Shown here in pieces: positions 33,304-45,488 of a stretch of 64,000 nucleotides of DNA; positions within the stretch are counted from its first letter, which is position 1; every line of letters starts with the position of its first letter. The position numbers were made by a program, and so were the translations under genes. Source of the stretch: Thalassotalea sp. PP2-459 (GTDB taxonomy: Bacteria > Pseudomonadota > Gammaproteobacteria > Enterobacterales > Alteromonadaceae); assembly GCF_001913705.1 (NCBI RefSeq), contig NZ_MKQD01000019.1, positions 150,458 through 214,457 of the forward strand. The letters are read 5' to 3'. The notes under the pieces were generated by a model that saw only the letters and a program-made list of their open reading frames with translations, was not told the DNA's origin and ran no database searches.

Positions 33304-36300
33304 CTAGCTACAGGACTGCAAAAATTGGTTGGTTTTTTTATGAATCAAGGTGTAACTAATACTCCTTTGAATCAGTGCCGGTGTGATCTCGTCTTTCGCC
33401 AAAACATCATAAACCCCCAAAGCAAAAGCTTTTTCTCTTAGCGCTTGTGTCAGCATGCCTGACAACAGAATAAAAGCACTATTTGAGTTGAGTTGTTGTA
33501 CCTTTTCAATCAGAACTAAACCATCATCGCCAGCTAAAAGATAATCTATAATGCAAACATCAAATTCTTTTTCGGTGAGCATTGTTAATGCATCAGCAGC
33601 ATTATTAGCGGTTGATATATTAAAGGTATAATGATCTTCTCGTTCAATGTCTATATTTCTTCGTATAGCATGTAAGTCAACTTCATCGTCATCAACAATT
33701 AATAGGTTTATTACGTCTTTATTTTCTAAGAATAGTGATGCGCCTTGAGTTTGCTTTAGTCGCTGCCATGAGTCATGAAGTTGGCTTTTTAAGGTAACAA
33801 TTTCAGTGATGTCAGTAATATTGATTACGCAACCTAATGCTACGCCATATTGGTCTCGGTATGGCGATATTTTAATTAATCGTTGGCCTTGATTATCAAG
33901 TCGATTAACTTGCACACTAATGTCATTATTTGTCTTTAATACTTCCGCTATATCATGAAGTAAATCATCGTAGTCAAGCGCATGAGAAATATGATGGAAA
34001 GGACGCCCTATATCACTATCCAATAAATTTACATCATTAACAATTGAAGGAGAAAATTTACGGATCAGTAGTGCTTCATCAAGAAAAATAAAGCCAATAT
34101 CGGCTGATCTGATTACATTATCAGTATCAAGTTTGCTTTGAAGGGTGAGCTCCATTTTTTCTTGGTATTCACTATTTACAGTATATAACTCCTCATTAAC
34201 AGACTGTAACTCTTCATTTGTGCTTTGCAATTCTTCATTAGCGGCCATTAACTCTTCATTAGAACTTTGCAGTTCTTCATTGGTTGTTTGCAATTCTTCA
34301 ACGGTAACCTGTAGATGTTCCTGTTTGGTTCTCAACGCGTCTTCTAAATCAGAAATTATCTGCTTGTTATGATCCTGATTATTATTGTCATCAATGATCA
34401 TGTTTTCATGATTAAGTTTAGGAGCTATTTTTTCTTGTTCAAAAAGTACGACAAAATAATGACTGGTTAATCTAGGAGAATCTAAATAAAGAACCCTTAG
34501 GTTGACACATTGTCTGTCACTATTATCGTCTTGATAATGTATCTTTTCGTAATGCACGTTTGAATTGAGTGACTGCGCTCGATATAACGCTGTAGAAACA
34601 GCGACGCTTAAACTTTCAATAATATAGTCTGAAAGTAGCGAGCTAAATTGCCCTGCACTTATTTTTCTAGTGTATGGACTTACATCACCAAAAACGTGAA
34701 CCACGCTTTGCTCTTCAGATAAAATAATAGCTGGCGGTGAATATTCTTCTATGATTTTTTCTAATACGGGTGAATAATTTGGGCTTTTGGATGATTGCTG
34801 GTAGCTTGACAACAGCTGACTAATTGAAGGACTTTTATTGGTCTTCGCATTTTGTTGATCTAGTGGTGGTACTGACTCAATCATCATTTTTGAGTTGTCT
34901 ATTTTTCGGTAAATACGCTGACGTTCATTCTCAACATGAAAATGCTGTTTCATTTCACCTAATGATTCTGAAGAGCCTAAGAATAAATATCCATCTTTGT
35001 TTAGTGAGAAGTGCAACAGAGTAAGGATACGTTTTTGTGCTTTGGGCTGAAAATATATCAATGCATTTCGGCACACGGCTAACTGACAATTAGAGAAAGG
35101 AGGATCAGTAAGTAGATTATGTGTAGCAAAAATGACCATTTTACGAATATTAGGTTTGATAACATAGTAGTCATCTTGTATATCAAAGTATTTTTCTAAC
35201 CGTTCGGAGCTAACGTCATCTTCGATATTTCGCGCAAATCGGCCTAAACCAGCTTCAGCAATGGCATCTGCATCAACATCAGTGGCAAAGACGCGCACCG
35301 TCCGGTCAATGTTTTGTTTTGAGAGATATTCATCGATTAAAATAGCGAGACTGTATGCTTCTTCACCGGTTGAGCAGCAGGCACTCCAAATACGCAGAAT
35401 ATCGTCAGGGGATGATTGTTCAATTATGTTTGGGATAACACTGTTTAGAAAGTCATACGCGTCTTCATCTCTGAAAAATCGGGTAACGCCTATTAGCATA
35501 TCTTTTGCGAGTGTTTGTAATTCTTTAGGGTTTTTTAATAAGTAAGTGTAGTAATCAGTTACACTCTCGACCATATTAATTCCCATTCGCCTTTCTATAC
35601 GTCTAACGATGGTTTTACCTTTATAGTGGCTGAAGTCAATATCACTTTTGGCTTTTAACAAGCTGTATATATCAGATAACGCATGTTCAATACTTTTGTC
35701 GGGTTCAACGACAGGCTTTTCGCCAGAAATCACGGTATGGTTAGTATATTGAGTAATTTTAGTCATCATATTGTCTGCAGTGTCAACTATGTCAGCAAAG
35801 CCTGTTTTTACGGCATTAAAAGGCATGCCATCAAAAGTAGCATCGGAGGGCTCTTGAACTATGACTAATCCACCTACTTCTTTGATAGATTTTATGCCTC
35901 TTGAGCCGTCGCTGCCTGTACCTGAAAGTATAATAGCAATTGCTTGATTCTGTTGGTCTTCTGCTAGAGAATGAAAAAAAGCATCGATTGGAAAGTTACC
36001 TCCTGGCTTTTCCATTTGTTCTACGAGTAATGTATTTCCTTCCGCGAGTATGACATTTTTACGGGGGGGCGCTAAATAGATATGATTGGCTTCGATGAGC
36101 GTTCCGTCTTTAAGGTTTTCGATGGGCAAATCAGTATGCTTTGCGAGTAACTCAGGCATCATACTTTTAAAGTTAGGAGATAAATGCTGGATAATAATAT
36201 AAGCGTGGTTAGTGTCATTAGGAATGGTATTGACAAAAGATCTTAATGCTTCTAGCCCGCCAGCAGAAGCACCAATGCCAATACAGTAATTCGGGGTGAT

Positions 36301-36324
36301 ACATGGTGTGTTGTGAACGTCCAT
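33304..36324 (-). CDS. CheB-CheR-PAS-REC fusion signalling protein
   Basis: The 1006-residue protein has a CheB methylesterase domain (residues about 12-190; GASAGG serine, QHLSP, GTGSDGSRG), a CheR methyltransferase domain (about 215-480; SACCSTGEEAYSLA, CRNALIYF), a degenerate PAS-like part, a strong heptad coiled coil of NEELQS repeats (about 660-720), a PAS domain and a C-terminal receiver (VDDDEVD; phospho-acceptor in CIIDYLLAGDDG). Most CheB-CheR-PAS fusions end in a kinase; here the end is a receiver, and a separate kinase lies downstream. No chemoreceptor gene is near. It lies 21 bp after the GGDEF/EAL gene. Confidence 0.87.
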   Translation of the reverse strand: MDVHNTPCITPNYCIGIGASAGGLEALRSFVNTIPNDTNHAYIIIQHLSPNFKSMMPELLAKHTDLPIENLKDGTLIEANHIYLAPPRKNVILAEGNTLLVEQMEKPGGNFPIDAFFHSLAEDQQNQAIAIILSGTGSDGSRGIKSIKEVGGLVIVQEPSDATFDGMPFNAVKTGFADIVDTADNMMTKITQYTNHTVISGEKPVVEPDKSIEHALSDIYSLLKAKSDIDFSHYKGKTIVRRIERRMGINMVESVTDYYTYLLKNPKELQTLAKDMLIGVTRFFRDEDAYDFLNSVIPNIIEQSSPDDILRIWSACCSTGEEAYSLAILIDEYLSKQNIDRTVRVFATDVDADAIAEAGLGRFARNIEDDVSSERLEKYFDIQDDYYVIKPNIRKMVIFATHNLLTDPPFSNCQLAVCRNALIYFQPKAQKRILTLLHFSLNKDGYLFLGSSESLGEMKQHFHVENERQRIYRKIDNSKMMIESVPPLDQQNAKTNKSPSISQLLSSYQQSSKSPNYSPVLEKIIEEYSPPAIILSEEQSVVHVFGDVSPYTRKISAGQFSSLLSDYIIESLSVAVSTALYRAQSLNSNVHYEKIHYQDDNSDRQCVNLRVLYLDSPRLTSHYFVVLFEQEKIAPKLNHENMIIDDNNNQDHNKQIISDLEDALRTKQEHLQVTVEELQTTNEELQSSNEELMAANEELQSTNEELQSVNEELYTVNSEYQEKMELTLQSKLDTDNVIRSADIGFIFLDEALLIRKFSPSIVNDVNLLDSDIGRPFHHISHALDYDDLLHDIAEVLKTNNDISVQVNRLDNQGQRLIKISPYRDQYGVALGCVINITDITEIVTLKSQLHDSWQRLKQTQGASLFLENKDVINLLIVDDDEVDLHAIRRNIDIEREDHYTFNISTANNAADALTMLTEKEFDVCIIDYLLAGDDGLVLIEKVQQLNSNSAFILLSGMLTQALREKAFALGVYDVLAKDEITPALIQRSISYTLIHKKTNQFLQSCS

Positions 36325-36345
36325 TTAGTGATCCTATTTATCTTT

Positions 36346-38973
36346 CTAAGGCTTATAGTTATCAAATAAGGCTTCGATATCAATTGCGGGTAAGGGTTTG
36401 TTATAAAAATAGCCTTGACCTATGACACACTTCATTAGGATAATCTCGTCAAGTATTTCTTTGTTTTCAATGCCTTCAGCTACAACATCAATATTTAATG
36501 CATGTGCCATTGCAATCACTGCTTTAGTGATCTCTTGATCACTTTCATCGGTTAAAATATCGCTAATGAAACTGCGATCAATTTTTATTTCTGCAATTGG
36601 GTAATTTTTTAAGTGGCTTAAAGAAGAGTAACCTGTGCCAAAATCATCTAACGCTATTTTTATGCCGCAACTAGCAAGTTCTTTTAAAATAAAAGTTACT
36701 TCTTTATTATCTTGTAACAAGGTGGTTTCTGTTACTTCGAGTACGAGATTGTTCCCTTGTAACTTATTGTCATCAATGCATTTTAATATAAATTTAATGA
36801 GATCAGAGTCTCGAAATTGTTTTGGGCTTAAATTAACCGCCATCGCTACATTTTTAGTTAATTTTCCTGCTGAGATCCAAGCAGCGAGTTGCGTTAATGC
36901 TTGCTTAATAACAAATCTTCCGACGGGAATAATTAAACCAATTTCTTCTAATAACGGAATGAATTGTTCAGGCCCAATAAGTAATTCGCCATTTTTTCGC
37001 CATCTGAGTAATGCTTCAAGGCCGACAATGGTTTGTTCTGAGTTATTAATTTGTAATTGATAAAAAAGCTCAAACTCTTTCTGACTCACAGCTTTATGCA
37101 AGCTATTGCCTAACTCTAAACGATCGCGAGAAATTTTGTCTAAATTCGATGAATAGTACTGAATGGTATTACGACCCATGTCTTTTGCGTGATACATCGC
37201 AATATCTGCTTGTTTCATAAGCAGAGAACTTGTAGTTTTTTGTCCTGCAAGGGCGAAACAAATACCGATACTTGATGAGATAAATACTTCCTCAGATTCG
37301 ATAATGAAGGGTTTATTCATTGCGTTTAAAATTTTGTTAGCAACTGCTGAAGCCACTTCAGAGTCCGCTAATTGTTCGAGTAACACAATGAACTCATCGC
37401 CGCCTAACCGCGCGAGAAAGTCTTCCTTACGCAATACCTTTAAAATCCTATTAGCAACAAGCACTAATAACTTATCACCAGCATCGTGTCCCATGGTGTC
37501 GTTCACGTTTTTAAAACCGTCTAGGTCTAAACTTAACATGGCCATGGCACCACGGCGTTCTACACGCTCTAGCGAATTGGCGAGCCTATTGGTTAACGCT
37601 AATCGATTGGGTAATTTTGTTAAATGGTCAGTCTCGGCTATATCCCTTAAACGTTCTTCAGTATTATGATGAAAAGTGTTGTCGACAATTGAGGCTATAA
37701 AGCCAGACAGATTACCTTGCATATCGAATAGCGGTCGAGCTTCAAAGTGGATCCATAATTCTTTTTCATAATTCGTGAAAATACTGCCTTCAAATTCAAA
37801 GGTTTGATGACAATTTAACGATTCATATAAGTTGGCTAAAATAGACTCAGCTTGTTCGGTGCTAAATAATTGAGTCCAATTAAGTTTATCAACATCCTGC
37901 CGTTCAATACCTAGGGTTTCTAGCCATTTATTGTTTACATATCGCGTATGCCAATTTTCATCCGTTTGAAGAATACCAATAGGTACAAGCTCAGATAACG
38001 CTTTGAAGCGTGCCAATTCTAGCTCGTAGCGTTGTTGTACAGAGTGATCTTCGTATTGATCAAGCATTAACACCAGAATGCGAACTTCGCCTGCTTCCAT
38101 TATTTTTACAATACTACAGGACATATTTAACGGAACATTATCGTGCGTATTTATGGTGATGTGTTGTTTGTTTGCTTGACCAATATGTTGAAAACTTAGC
38201 GCGATTCTTAACTTATGCTGATGCTTATGGTGTTCAGGAATAATTTTACTAATGTGCTCATTCACTAATTGACTGTTGTCAAACCCTAATAAGGCCTCTA
38301 GGGAAGGGTTTATTCGGGCGATATTTAAATCTTTTTTAAGAATTAAAATTGGGTTAGGTGAAAGCGTCTCTAATAAGGAATAATTTTGCTTGAAACTTGG
38401 TTCTAGTTTGGTCAGTTTATGTGCATTAATAGGTGATGCTTTTAGTAAACGTCGCACATGGTTCAGTGCATTAAATAACGGAATATAACGAACAATTTGA
38501 TTAATATGATAAGGCGATTTAGCGTCAAACAACATAAACATTGCTATAGGCTTTTCTACATCATGAACAGGAAACATTACCGCTTGCCGATTCTCTTCCC
38601 CGTGAGGATGAATTTCTGTTAATAGTTCGGCTTCATGCAGTACTGTTGGGCAATTAGCAACATAAGCTTTATAAAGCGGCTTGGTTCTAGTATTAATGGC
38701 GAGATGTTGAGTGCAGGGCAATGGTTGAGTACTTAGCGGTGTACTTTCAGCGGCAGCTATTCTTTCAAAATAAGGGGTTCTTTGATCATCAAAAGAAAGT
38801 TTAAACGCTAACACATGGCGTGATTCTGATAATTCACATAATAGTTCTGTCACTAATTGAATTAATTGTTTTTCAGATTGTAAATGTTGAAGTTTATTGT
38901 GTATGCGATCTACGGCAACCCTTAAGGAGCTATCTTGTCGTCGTGCACTACTTTCAAAGAACTGTATATCCAT
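36346..38973 (-). CDS. GGDEF/EAL protein with GAF and PAS sensors
   Basis: The 875-residue soluble protein has a GAF-like region (residues about 20-175), two PAS domains (about 195-430), a GGDEF domain with intact LARLGGDEF (about 440-600) and an EAL domain with GLEALLRW, VTETTL, DDFGTGYSS and EGIEN (about 615-865). Both c-di-GMP synthesis and hydrolysis are possible. It is the first gene of a minus-strand operon with the CheB-CheR fusion, the kinase and the regulator, linking that phosphorelay to c-di-GMP. Confidence 0.88.
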   Translation of the reverse strand: MDIQFFESSARRQDSSLRVAVDRIHNKLQHLQSEKQLIQLVTELLCELSESRHVLAFKLSFDDQRTPYFERIAAAESTPLSTQPLPCTQHLAINTRTKPLYKAYVANCPTVLHEAELLTEIHPHGEENRQAVMFPVHDVEKPIAMFMLFDAKSPYHINQIVRYIPLFNALNHVRRLLKASPINAHKLTKLEPSFKQNYSLLETLSPNPILILKKDLNIARINPSLEALLGFDNSQLVNEHISKIIPEHHKHQHKLRIALSFQHIGQANKQHITINTHDNVPLNMSCSIVKIMEAGEVRILVLMLDQYEDHSVQQRYELELARFKALSELVPIGILQTDENWHTRYVNNKWLETLGIERQDVDKLNWTQLFSTEQAESILANLYESLNCHQTFEFEGSIFTNYEKELWIHFEARPLFDMQGNLSGFIASIVDNTFHHNTEERLRDIAETDHLTKLPNRLALTNRLANSLERVERRGAMAMLSLDLDGFKNVNDTMGHDAGDKLLVLVANRILKVLRKEDFLARLGGDEFIVLLEQLADSEVASAVANKILNAMNKPFIIESEEVFISSSIGICFALAGQKTTSSLLMKQADIAMYHAKDMGRNTIQYYSSNLDKISRDRLELGNSLHKAVSQKEFELFYQLQINNSEQTIVGLEALLRWRKNGELLIGPEQFIPLLEEIGLIIPVGRFVIKQALTQLAAWISAGKLTKNVAMAVNLSPKQFRDSDLIKFILKCIDDNKLQGNNLVLEVTETTLLQDNKEVTFILKELASCGIKIALDDFGTGYSSLSHLKNYPIAEIKIDRSFISDILTDESDQEITKAVIAMAHALNIDVVAEGIENKEILDEIILMKCVIGQGYFYNKPLPAIDIEALFDNYKP

Positions 38974-39711
38974 ATTGTGTTCCTACATCATTACTTTACT
39001 GCTAATTAAATAATTGGCCGTGTCGCTGTTCCTAACTAAAACAACTGTTCAATATTTAACTATAGTAAAACAAATAGAAAATGGATAATAAAAATTGAAT
39101 ATAACGTTAAAAAACAATTCAAATAAAGTTTTTATAGCCAATAACTTAGCTGAACTTTCTTGATATTAGAACATTCAAACTTCAGAAGATAATCCATTTT
39201 ATTCCTTAAAGTACCTATTGGCTTATTACGAACTAAAACATCACGGGTTTTCATTGTAGCGAAAAAAAATAATTGTGCGTTTGTACAATTTAAATTAGAA
39301 GTATGTAGAAGATGTAGTTATTTATATGGCTATTGTGATCATACTGAGTATAACTTGAACTGAAAGTTGCAATGAAAATATTCAACACTGTTTTAGATTA
39401 AATTTACCATCGTTCGTACGACAAAGCAGAAAGTTATCATGACTGTGTTGTTATTGAATAATTAATAGGCTTTACTTGATGAATGTAATCTTTTGTGTTT
39501 TTTTATAAGTTGTATAGTCAAGTTTGTTTTTGATAATTAAATCAGCTGGTTGCCATTATATTTTTTACGAATATTCTCGTAAACATTTAATAGTATTGAC
39601 ATGAATTATTACACTCTCAGTGCTTAAATAAACAACTTTATCTGATTTTATTGCCACTATATATACGAACAACATGTGTTGTGTTGTCAGTAATAAAGGG
39701 TGGAAGTGACT
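38974..39711. other. AT-rich intergenic region, no gene seen
   Basis: This 738-bp gap separates the divergent signalling operon and the DUF3718 gene. It is very AT-rich with many stop codons in every frame. It must hold both promoters; a TTGACA occurs at 39596-39601, but I find no convincing -10 at the right distance. No structured RNA or repeat is obvious to the eye. Confidence 0.5.
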
Positions 39712-40044
39712 ATGTTTATTAAAAAAGTATTAGTAAGTGCATTAATGATTACAGGTGTTGCCGCGACGGCGCAAGCTGAGAAGTTAACCGCTTCAGATGG
39801 CTCAATTGAAACAAGTTTATGTATGGCTGCTGCAAATGGAAATCGCGCGGTGATGCATAACCAGATCAAAGCCTCAGGGTATTCAGCTAAGTTTGTCGCT
39901 AAAAATATTGCGTGTAACGGTGAAAATATTTTAGCCTTCGTTGAAAAGCACGGTAAGCGTCCAGAAGTGATGATTCACATGATTGAACGTGGTGAACAAC
40001 AAGTATCAATTACAGATATTGCTCAACATCAAGCACAAAAATAA
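39712..40044 (+). CDS. DUF3718 family exported protein
   Basis: The 110-residue protein has a signal peptide (MFIKKVLVSALMITGVAATAQA) and a small domain with two cysteines (SLCMAAANGNRAVMHNQIKAS...NIACNGENILAF). The SLCMAAANGNR motif fits DUF3718, a family of small periplasmic proteins frequent in Alteromonadales, of unknown role. ATG 39712 is preferred to the GTG upstream because of the signal peptide and the GGAAG ribosome site. Confidence 0.75.
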   Translation: MFIKKVLVSALMITGVAATAQAEKLTASDGSIETSLCMAAANGNRAVMHNQIKASGYSAKFVAKNIACNGENILAFVEKHGKRPEVMIHMIERGEQQVSITDIAQHQAQK

Positions 40045-40063
40045 CAAGGGTAAATACTTTGAT

Positions 40064-40097
40064 ATGCTGAAAATTATGCTGAAAATTATGCTGAAAA
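40064..40097. repeat. 12-bp tandem repeat, nearly three copies
   Basis: ATGCTGAAAATT occurs at 40064-40075 and 40076-40087, and the next ten bases match again. It lies just after the DUF3718 gene and runs into the terminator of the convergent ast operon. It probably arose by slippage. Confidence 0.75.
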
Positions 40098-40128
40098 AGC
40101 TCAGTTAGTTGGTTTACGCTAACTGAGC
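40094..40128 (-). terminator. Rho-independent terminator of the ast/DUF1338 operon
   Basis: Perfect 10-bp arms GCTCAGTTAG (40099-40108) and CTAACTGAGC (40119-40128) are followed, on the minus strand, by TTTTT. It lies 20 bp beyond the stop of the DUF1338 gene. Confidence 0.85.
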
Positions 40129-40147
40129 AGCATTCATATTATGTTTA

Positions 40148-40948
40148 TTAAATTTTTGAGTTGGTACTTTCAAATATCTTGTCGGCTGAGGCAGCGACAA
40201 ATCCCGTATACAATTTACCATTCTCTAAAGGATACCGTTTGGCAAACTCGTAAAAGCATGAGGGAATTTCAACGGTTTGATCAGAAAATTCAACCTTAGC
40301 TTTATCCGCCATGGTGGATGATTGTTCTAATTTCACTTCTGCGTTGCCTTTTATCTCACCGCCTGAAGCGTTCAGTGCGTAACCTGCATCTTTCAAGCAT
40401 TGGTTAACTTGTTCGATGTCATCAAAGTTTTCTAAATAGTTGATGCTAACGGTGAAGTGGTTTGCGCGATACCCCCATGCTGACAACCAAGCGGCATATT
40501 CACTTTCTGCTAGCAGGGTTTGGTATTCTTCATAGCTTAACGGCCAGTTTCTACCTGAATACAGTAACTCTGGCGTTGCTACTAATGATGCATCAATATG
40601 GTCAACTACTTTATTGATAATAGCTTGAGCTTGCGGAGAAAACTCTTCCACTAATAATTCGCTAATAAACACTTTTGGCAACGTATCATCTTCATGCTCA
40701 AAGTGTTTTGCGTATAATTTTTTGGCTTCAAAGTGATACTCCCCACCTTCTTTATAGCCAAGTGCTAATAAATGTTGGGCAAGTTTCTCAATGTTTACTT
40801 TTTCGTGGTTAAAGGTGCGATATGCCACATGATCGTTGATCACATCGCTGCCCGAACCTAATAACTGATGAATTTTCTCAGCAGAGGGAGTAACTTGTAA
40901 ATAATTTTGCCAAATATTATCGAATAATTTTTTTACTTCAACGCTCAT
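40148..40948 (-). CDS. DUF1338 protein (2-oxoadipate dioxygenase/decarboxylase-like)
   Basis: The 266-residue protein belongs to DUF1338, whose characterised member HglS is an Fe(II) enzyme converting 2-oxoadipate to 2-hydroxyglutarate in lysine breakdown. Candidate metal ligands are the His in DHVAYRTF, the His in ANHFTVSI and the Glu in SCFYEFAKRY. It is the last gene after astC-astA-astD, so it may act in amino-acid breakdown. The start at 40948 is preferred, with GAGAG upstream, to a GTG 12 bases earlier. Shorter than HglS, so the reaction is not assured. Confidence 0.8.
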   Translation of the reverse strand: MSVEVKKLFDNIWQNYLQVTPSAEKIHQLLGSGSDVINDHVAYRTFNHEKVNIEKLAQHLLALGYKEGGEYHFEAKKLYAKHFEHEDDTLPKVFISELLVEEFSPQAQAIINKVVDHIDASLVATPELLYSGRNWPLSYEEYQTLLAESEYAAWLSAWGYRANHFTVSINYLENFDDIEQVNQCLKDAGYALNASGGEIKGNAEVKLEQSSTMADKAKVEFSDQTVEIPSCFYEFAKRYPLENGKLYTGFVAASADKIFESTNSKI

Positions 40949-41059
40949 GATATCTCTCACTACATTGTATTGGGTGCTAAAAATAACGTGTTTTTAGTAT
41001 TTAGGGATTAATACGCTTTAACGAAGGCAGTGCTGGCTTCATTAAAGCGTGATCAGTCT

Positions 41060-42529
41060 TTATTTTATGGTAAGTCCTGGCGATAAGTTTTCAGGTAACG
41101 ATACGGCGTTAGCTTCTACAGAAGCCACTGGGTATGCACAATAATCTGCTGCATAATAAGCGCTGGCTCTATGGTTGCCACTGTCTCCAATGCCACCAAA
41201 AGGTGCGGCGCTACTAGCACCTGTAATTGGCTTGTTCCAGTTAACAATGCCTGCTCTTATACGTGAGAAAAAGTGTTGATAGTCTGCTTCATTGTCTGCA
41301 AGTAAACCTGCCGATAAACCAAATGCGGTGTTATTTCCTTCATCAATGGCAGCGTCAAAGTCAGTATAACGATACACTTTTAATAAGGGACCAAAATGTT
41401 CTTCATCTGGAATATCTATACCAGTAACATCTAAAATACCTGGTGTTACAAACCCAGTACCTGCCTTTTTATGGGTTAATTCAACTAATGATTTAGCACC
41501 AAGTTTGATGAGTTTATCTTGAGCGCTTACTAATCCTAATGCGGCTTTTTCAGAAATCATTGAACCAATAAATGGTTGCTGTTCATCATCATAATAACCA
41601 ACACTAATGGCTTTTGTTGACTCAATCAGTTTGGCAAGTATTGTATCGCCTTGTTCACCTGATTGAATAAATAGACGACGTGCACAAGTACAGCGTTGAC
41701 CTGCGCTAATAAAAGCAGACTGTAAAATGTCATGTACTACGGCATCAGTGTTTTTAACATCTTTAATGATTAGCGGGTTATTACCGCCCATCTCTAATGC
41801 TAAAATTTTGCCAGGAAGACCACCAAATTGCTCATGCAATAATTTACCTGTTGTTGAGCTGCCGGTAAAAAATAGGCCATCAATTTGTGGATGGTTCGCC
41901 AGTGCCTTACCTGTTGAAACTTCACCTTGTACCATATTAAGTACACCTTCGGGAAGCCCGGCTTCTTGCCATAACTTTAAAGTGACCTCTGCCGTTAATG
42001 GCGTTAATTCACTAGGCTTAAATACAATAGTATTTCCAGCAATTAATGCAGGCACGATATGGCCATTTGGTAAATGACCAGGGAAATTATAAGGACCGAA
42101 AACGGCAACTACGCCATGAGGCTTATGACGAATAAATGCTTTTGCACCAGGCATTGGGTTTTCAACGGTCCCTGTTCTTTCATGATACGCTTTAACTGAA
42201 ATGGCAATTTTACCGACCATTGCACCCACTTCGGTTCTGGTTTCCCAAAGTGGCTTTCCTGTTTCTTGTGCGATAGTTGTTGCTAATGTTTCTTTGTTAT
42301 CAGTCAATAACTGAGCAAATTTTTCAGTTAAGGCAATACGTGACTCTACCGATTGAGAGGACCATGGAGTAAATGCATTGCGTGCTGCTTTGATAGCTTG
42401 TTCAACTTGTTGCTCACTTGCCGCATTCCCTTGCCATATTTCAGTGTTGTTTGCAGGGTTAACAGAGTTAAAGGCTGAGCCTTGTCCTTCTAGCCATTGG
42501 CCATTGATAAATTGTATTGGGTGCGTCAT
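41060..42529 (-). CDS. astD: Succinylglutamic semialdehyde dehydrogenase
   Basis: The 489-residue aldehyde dehydrogenase oxidises N-succinylglutamate semialdehyde with NAD+ in arginine degradation. It shows the glycine motif FTGSSTTGK, the Glu in [10 protein letters not shown] and the catalytic Cys in [11 protein letters not shown]. Length and the opening ([17 protein letters not shown]) match AstD closely. GAGGAAAAACA precedes the ATG. It follows astA by 54 bp in one minus-strand operon. Confidence 0.93.
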   Translation of the reverse strand: MTHPIQFINGQWLEGQGSAFNSVNPANNTEIWQGNAASEQQVEQAIKAARNAFTPWSSQSVESRIALTEKFAQLLTDNKETLATTIAQETGKPLWETRTEVGAMVGKIAISVKAYHERTGTVENPMPGAKAFIRHKPHGVVAVFGPYNFPGHLPNGHIVPALIAGNTIVFKPSELTPLTAEVTLKLWQEAGLPEGVLNMVQGEVSTGKALANHPQIDGLFFTGSSTTGKLLHEQFGGLPGKILALEMGGNNPLIIKDVKNTDAVVHDILQSAFISAGQRCTCARRLFIQSGEQGDTILAKLIESTKAISVGYYDDEQQPFIGSMISEKAALGLVSAQDKLIKLGAKSLVELTHKKAGTGFVTPGILDVTGIDIPDEEHFGPLLKVYRYTDFDAAIDEGNNTAFGLSAGLLADNEADYQHFFSRIRAGIVNWNKPITGASSAAPFGGIGDSGNHRASAYYAADYCAYPVASVEANAVSLPENLSPGLTIK

Positions 42530-42583
42530 TGTTTTTCCTCATCACGACTGTTGCGTGTATTTTGTTGAATGCGAATGGTGCTG

Positions 42584-43600
42584 TTAATTTTTTATCACTC
42601 TGATCCAGTCACCATCCGAAACATGTAAGCTTTCAGCTACTTGTGGAGTAATTACTGCTTGATGAGCGGTTTCACGCATTAATATCGGTGCTTGTACAGC
42701 CCTAAAATCAGCAATTTTGTTGTTACATAAAATATAGTTATCATTGCTATCAACATCACCAACGATAACTTGGCAGCGTAGACTTTCATTAACTGAACGT
42801 ATATCTCTCGTTTTAGCTTCAACGGTAGGACCGGCATCGAAAATATCAACGTAACCACGTCGGCTAAAACCTTCTGCTTCAAGTAATCTTAATGCTGGTA
42901 CTGTTTTATCGTGTACTTTATCGATAACTTGTTGCGCTTCTTTACTGAGTAAATTGACATAAATAGGATATTTAGGCATTAATTCAGCAATAAACTCTTT
43001 CTTCCCAATGCCTGTTAAATAATCAGCGGTTGGGAAATCCATTGAAAAGAAGTGCTCTTCTAACCAATTCCAAAAAGGGGAACGGCCTTCATCATCAGAA
43101 ACGCCGCGCATTTCAGCGATAACGGTATCTGAAAAGCGCTCTAAGTGTTCTGCGATAAACAGAAATCGCATTCGCGACAAAAAACGGCCATTGCTATTTT
43201 TTCGATGACTTTCTGATAAGAATAGGGTGCATATTTCAGTTGCCCCCGTGTAGTCATTACAAAGCGATAAGGTGTCAACCGTGTTATATACATTCAGCTC
43301 TCTAGAGCTATGAACCACTTTACCAACATGATAATGATAAAAAGCATCATCTAGACCAACAGCTGCTTCTATACCACTTGTGCCGACAACTTCTCCAGTG
43401 CCGGTATCTTCCATGACAAAAAGGTAGCCTTCATTGCCAGGGGATGACACTTCACGGTGGAATGAAGCTTCCGAATGCGCGATACGCTGTGAAAGTAGTT
43501 CTTCATTGACAGGTAATGAGGTAAAACCATGACCTGACTCTACGGCAATCTTATGCAGTGCATCATAGTCGTTATGTCGAATAGGGCGAATAATGATCAT
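42584..43600 (-). CDS. astA: Arginine N-succinyltransferase
   Basis: The 338-residue protein matches AstA along its length: MIIIRPIRHNDYDALHKIA at the start, CTLFLSESHRKNSNGRFLSR (middle) and EAEGFSRRGYVDIFDAGPT near the end. It transfers succinyl from succinyl-CoA to arginine, the first step of the AST pathway. A single AstA gene, not the AruF/AruG pair of Pseudomonas. It lies between astC and astD. Confidence 0.94.
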   Translation of the reverse strand: MIIIRPIRHNDYDALHKIAVESGHGFTSLPVNEELLSQRIAHSEASFHREVSSPGNEGYLFVMEDTGTGEVVGTSGIEAAVGLDDAFYHYHVGKVVHSSRELNVYNTVDTLSLCNDYTGATEICTLFLSESHRKNSNGRFLSRMRFLFIAEHLERFSDTVIAEMRGVSDDEGRSPFWNWLEEHFFSMDFPTADYLTGIGKKEFIAELMPKYPIYVNLLSKEAQQVIDKVHDKTVPALRLLEAEGFSRRGYVDIFDAGPTVEAKTRDIRSVNESLRCQVIVGDVDSNDNYILCNNKIADFRAVQAPILMRETAHQAVITPQVAESLHVSDGDWIRVIKN

Positions 43601-43647
43601 ATCTACTTCTCAAGATAAATAGAGCCTCTGATAAGAGGCTCATAAAG

Positions 43648-45488
<1,841 letters not shown>

